Shown here one piece after another: positions 14,622-15,744 of a stretch of DNA of 15,744 nt. This stretch comes from Cellvibrionales bacterium UBA7375 (lineage in GTDB: Bacteria; Pseudomonadota; Gammaproteobacteria; Pseudomonadales; Porticoccaceae), in assembly GCA_002469845.1 (NCBI GenBank), contig DKNZ01000018.1, forward strand, positions 1-15,744, written 5' to 3'. Every line of letters begins with the position of its first letter. The first letter of the stretch is position 1. Under the pieces are notes generated by a model that made no database searches, had not been told where the DNA came from, and saw nothing but the letters and a program-made list of their open reading frames with translations. The position numbers and the translations under genes are program-made.

Positions 14622-15744
14622 ATGGAAAATATCAGAACAATGAGCTTTGATGGCGTGATCGTCGGCGGTGGTGGCTCAGGTATGCGAGCGGCCCTCCAGC
14701 TTTCCCAATCAGGTTACAAAACAGCAGTAATTACCAAAGTTTTCCCTACAAGATCCCATACCGTATCAGCTCAGGGCGGCATTACCTGTGCGATCGCCAG
14801 TGATGACCCCAATGACCAATGGCAGTGGCATATGTATGACACTATTAAAGGTTCAGACTATATTGGTGATCAAGAAGCTATTGAACATATGTGTAAAACC
14901 GGACCTGAAGCAGTATTTGAGTTAGAGCATATGGGTCTGCCATTTTCACGGAATGATAATGGACGTATCTATCAGCGTCCGTTCGGTGGTCAATCCAAAG
15001 AGTTTGGCGAGGGTGGTCAGGCGGCAAGAACCTGCGCTGCAGCTGATCGAACCGGGCATGCTTTGTTACATACTCTGTACCAGGGCAACCTGAAAAACGA
15101 AACAGTATTTTTAAATGAATGGTTTGCTGTTGATCTGGTAAAAAATTCTGATAATGCTGTAGTCGGTGTTATCGCTATTAACATTGAAACCGGTGAAACT
15201 GTTTATGTGAAGTCTAAGGCCACCGTATTTGCTACGGGTGGAGCAGGGCGTATCTATGCATCTACTACCAATGCGCATATCTGTACCGGCGATGGTATAG
15301 GTATGGCGATGCGCGCAGGTTTTCCGGTGCAGGATATGGAAATGTGGCAGTTCCACCCAACGGGTATCTACGGCGCAGGCACCCTGGTTACCGAGGGTTG
15401 TCGTGGTGAGGGTGGTTACCTGATTAATGCTGACGGTGAGCGCTTTATGGAGCGCTATGCGCCAAATGCGAAAGATTTGGCAGGTCGTGACGTAGTCGCA
15501 CGCTCGATGATTCTTGAGATTCTCGAAGGTCGCGGTTGTGGTCCTGATGGTGACCACGTGAAGCTGAAGCTCGATCACCTCGGAGAGGAGGTTCTTGAGT
15601 CTCGCTTGCCAGGTATCTGTGAGTTGTCGCGCACGTTTGCTCATGTTGATCCGGTCAAAGAGCCAATTCCTGTGGTACCTACCTGCCATTACATGATGGG
15701 TGGTATTCCCACGAACATTCATGGGCAGGCGCTGACCGTCGATG
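14622..15744 (+). CDS. sdhA: Succinate dehydrogenase flavoprotein subunit SdhA, N-terminal 374 residues, cut by window edge
   Basis: The frame runs from ATG 14622 to the window end without a stop; about 374 of the usual 590 residues are present. It oxidises succinate to fumarate and passes electrons through FAD to the SdhB clusters and on to ubiquinone, on the cytoplasmic face of the inner membrane. The dinucleotide fold VGGGGSGMRAA is at about 14-24. His46 in RSHTVSAQGG is the residue that carries covalently bound FAD. Active-site residues seen are His245 (FHPTG), Arg289 (GRDVVARS) and His356 (CHYMMGG), matching E. coli 242, 286 and 354. A second ATG six codons in (14640) is possible, but the first aligns better in length with known SdhA. 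It starts 4 bases after sdhD; sdhB is expected just beyond the window. Confidence 0.97.
   Translation, partial: MENIRTMSFDGVIVGGGGSGMRAALQLSQSGYKTAVITKVFPTRSHTVSAQGGITCAIASDDPNDQWQWHMYDTIKGSDYIGDQEAIEHMCKTGPEAVFELEHMGLPFSRNDNGRIYQRPFGGQSKEFGEGGQAARTCAAADRTGHALLHTLYQGNLKNETVFLNEWFAVDLVKNSDNAVVGVIAINIETGETVYVKSKATVFATGGAGRIYASTTNAHICTGDGIGMAMRAGFPVQDMEMWQFHPTGIYGAGTLVTEGCRGEGGYLINADGERFMERYAPNAKDLAGRDVVARSMILEILEGRGCGPDGDHVKLKLDHLGEEVLESRLPGICELSRTFAHVDPVKEPIPVVPTCHYMMGGIPTNIHGQALTVD

Noticed and set aside
15111..15722. A 203-codon open frame on the minus strand opposite sdhA
   Set aside because: It lies wholly antisense to a conserved sdhA frame with all active-site residues; its composition (many His, Thr, Arg) is what the complement of this coding strand gives, and no family is recognisable.
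1..15744. Mobile elements, CRISPR arrays, defence or toxin-antitoxin genes
   Set aside because: No transposase, integrase, direct-repeat array or recognisable effector was found on either strand; all genes are housekeeping or known families.

Overview
This window is a conserved stretch of a gammaproteobacterial chromosome. Base composition is moderate and rather AT-rich. Several proteins (MetH, AcnB, GltA, SdhA, NfuA, MiaE) look like those of Pseudomonas and its marine relatives. The SdhD loop length and the DmdC/FadE-like acyl-CoA dehydrogenase also fit a marine gammaproteobacterium, possibly of the Cellvibrionales / SAR92 type; that placement is a guess from protein resemblance only. I see no phage, transposon, integrase, CRISPR array, toxin-antitoxin pair, defence cassette, tRNA or rRNA. 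All complete genes appear intact.

Layout. Bases 1-562 (minus strand) hold the N-terminal part of trhO, a rhodanese-type tRNA U34 hydroxylase, cut by the window edge. Divergent from it is a membrane-anchored protein of the ADP-ribosylglycohydrolase (DraG/ARH) fold (671-2047), then a long acyl-CoA dehydrogenase (2209-3978). Facing these on the minus strand is metH (B12-dependent methionine synthase, 4201-7893), with a 70-residue DUF2970 membrane protein 3 bases downstream. nfuA (Fe-S carrier) starts divergently from metH at 8046 and converges on acnB (aconitase B, minus) across a shared bidirectional terminator. miaE (tRNA-ms2io6A hydroxylase) diverges from acnB and converges on gltA (citrate synthase, minus) across a second bidirectional terminator. 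gltA diverges from the sdhCDA operon, whose sdhA runs off the right edge at 15744.

How the genes fit together. The right half is a TCA-cycle cluster: citrate synthase and aconitase, which catalyse its first two steps, and succinate dehydrogenase, which also belongs to the respiratory chain. miaE sits inside this cluster, which is notable because MiaE is linked in Salmonella to growth on C4 TCA intermediates. nfuA beside acnB pairs a Fe-S carrier with a [4Fe-4S] enzyme. The gltA/sdhC gap carries good sigma-70-type promoters on both strands.

The most useful non-coding signals are short inverted repeats at promoters. The best is a perfect 16-bp palindrome just downstream of an extended -10 element before metH, with the geometry of an ArsR-family (SahR-like) operator. 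I found no convincing new multi-gene system; the findings are regulatory-site and gene-context hypotheses.
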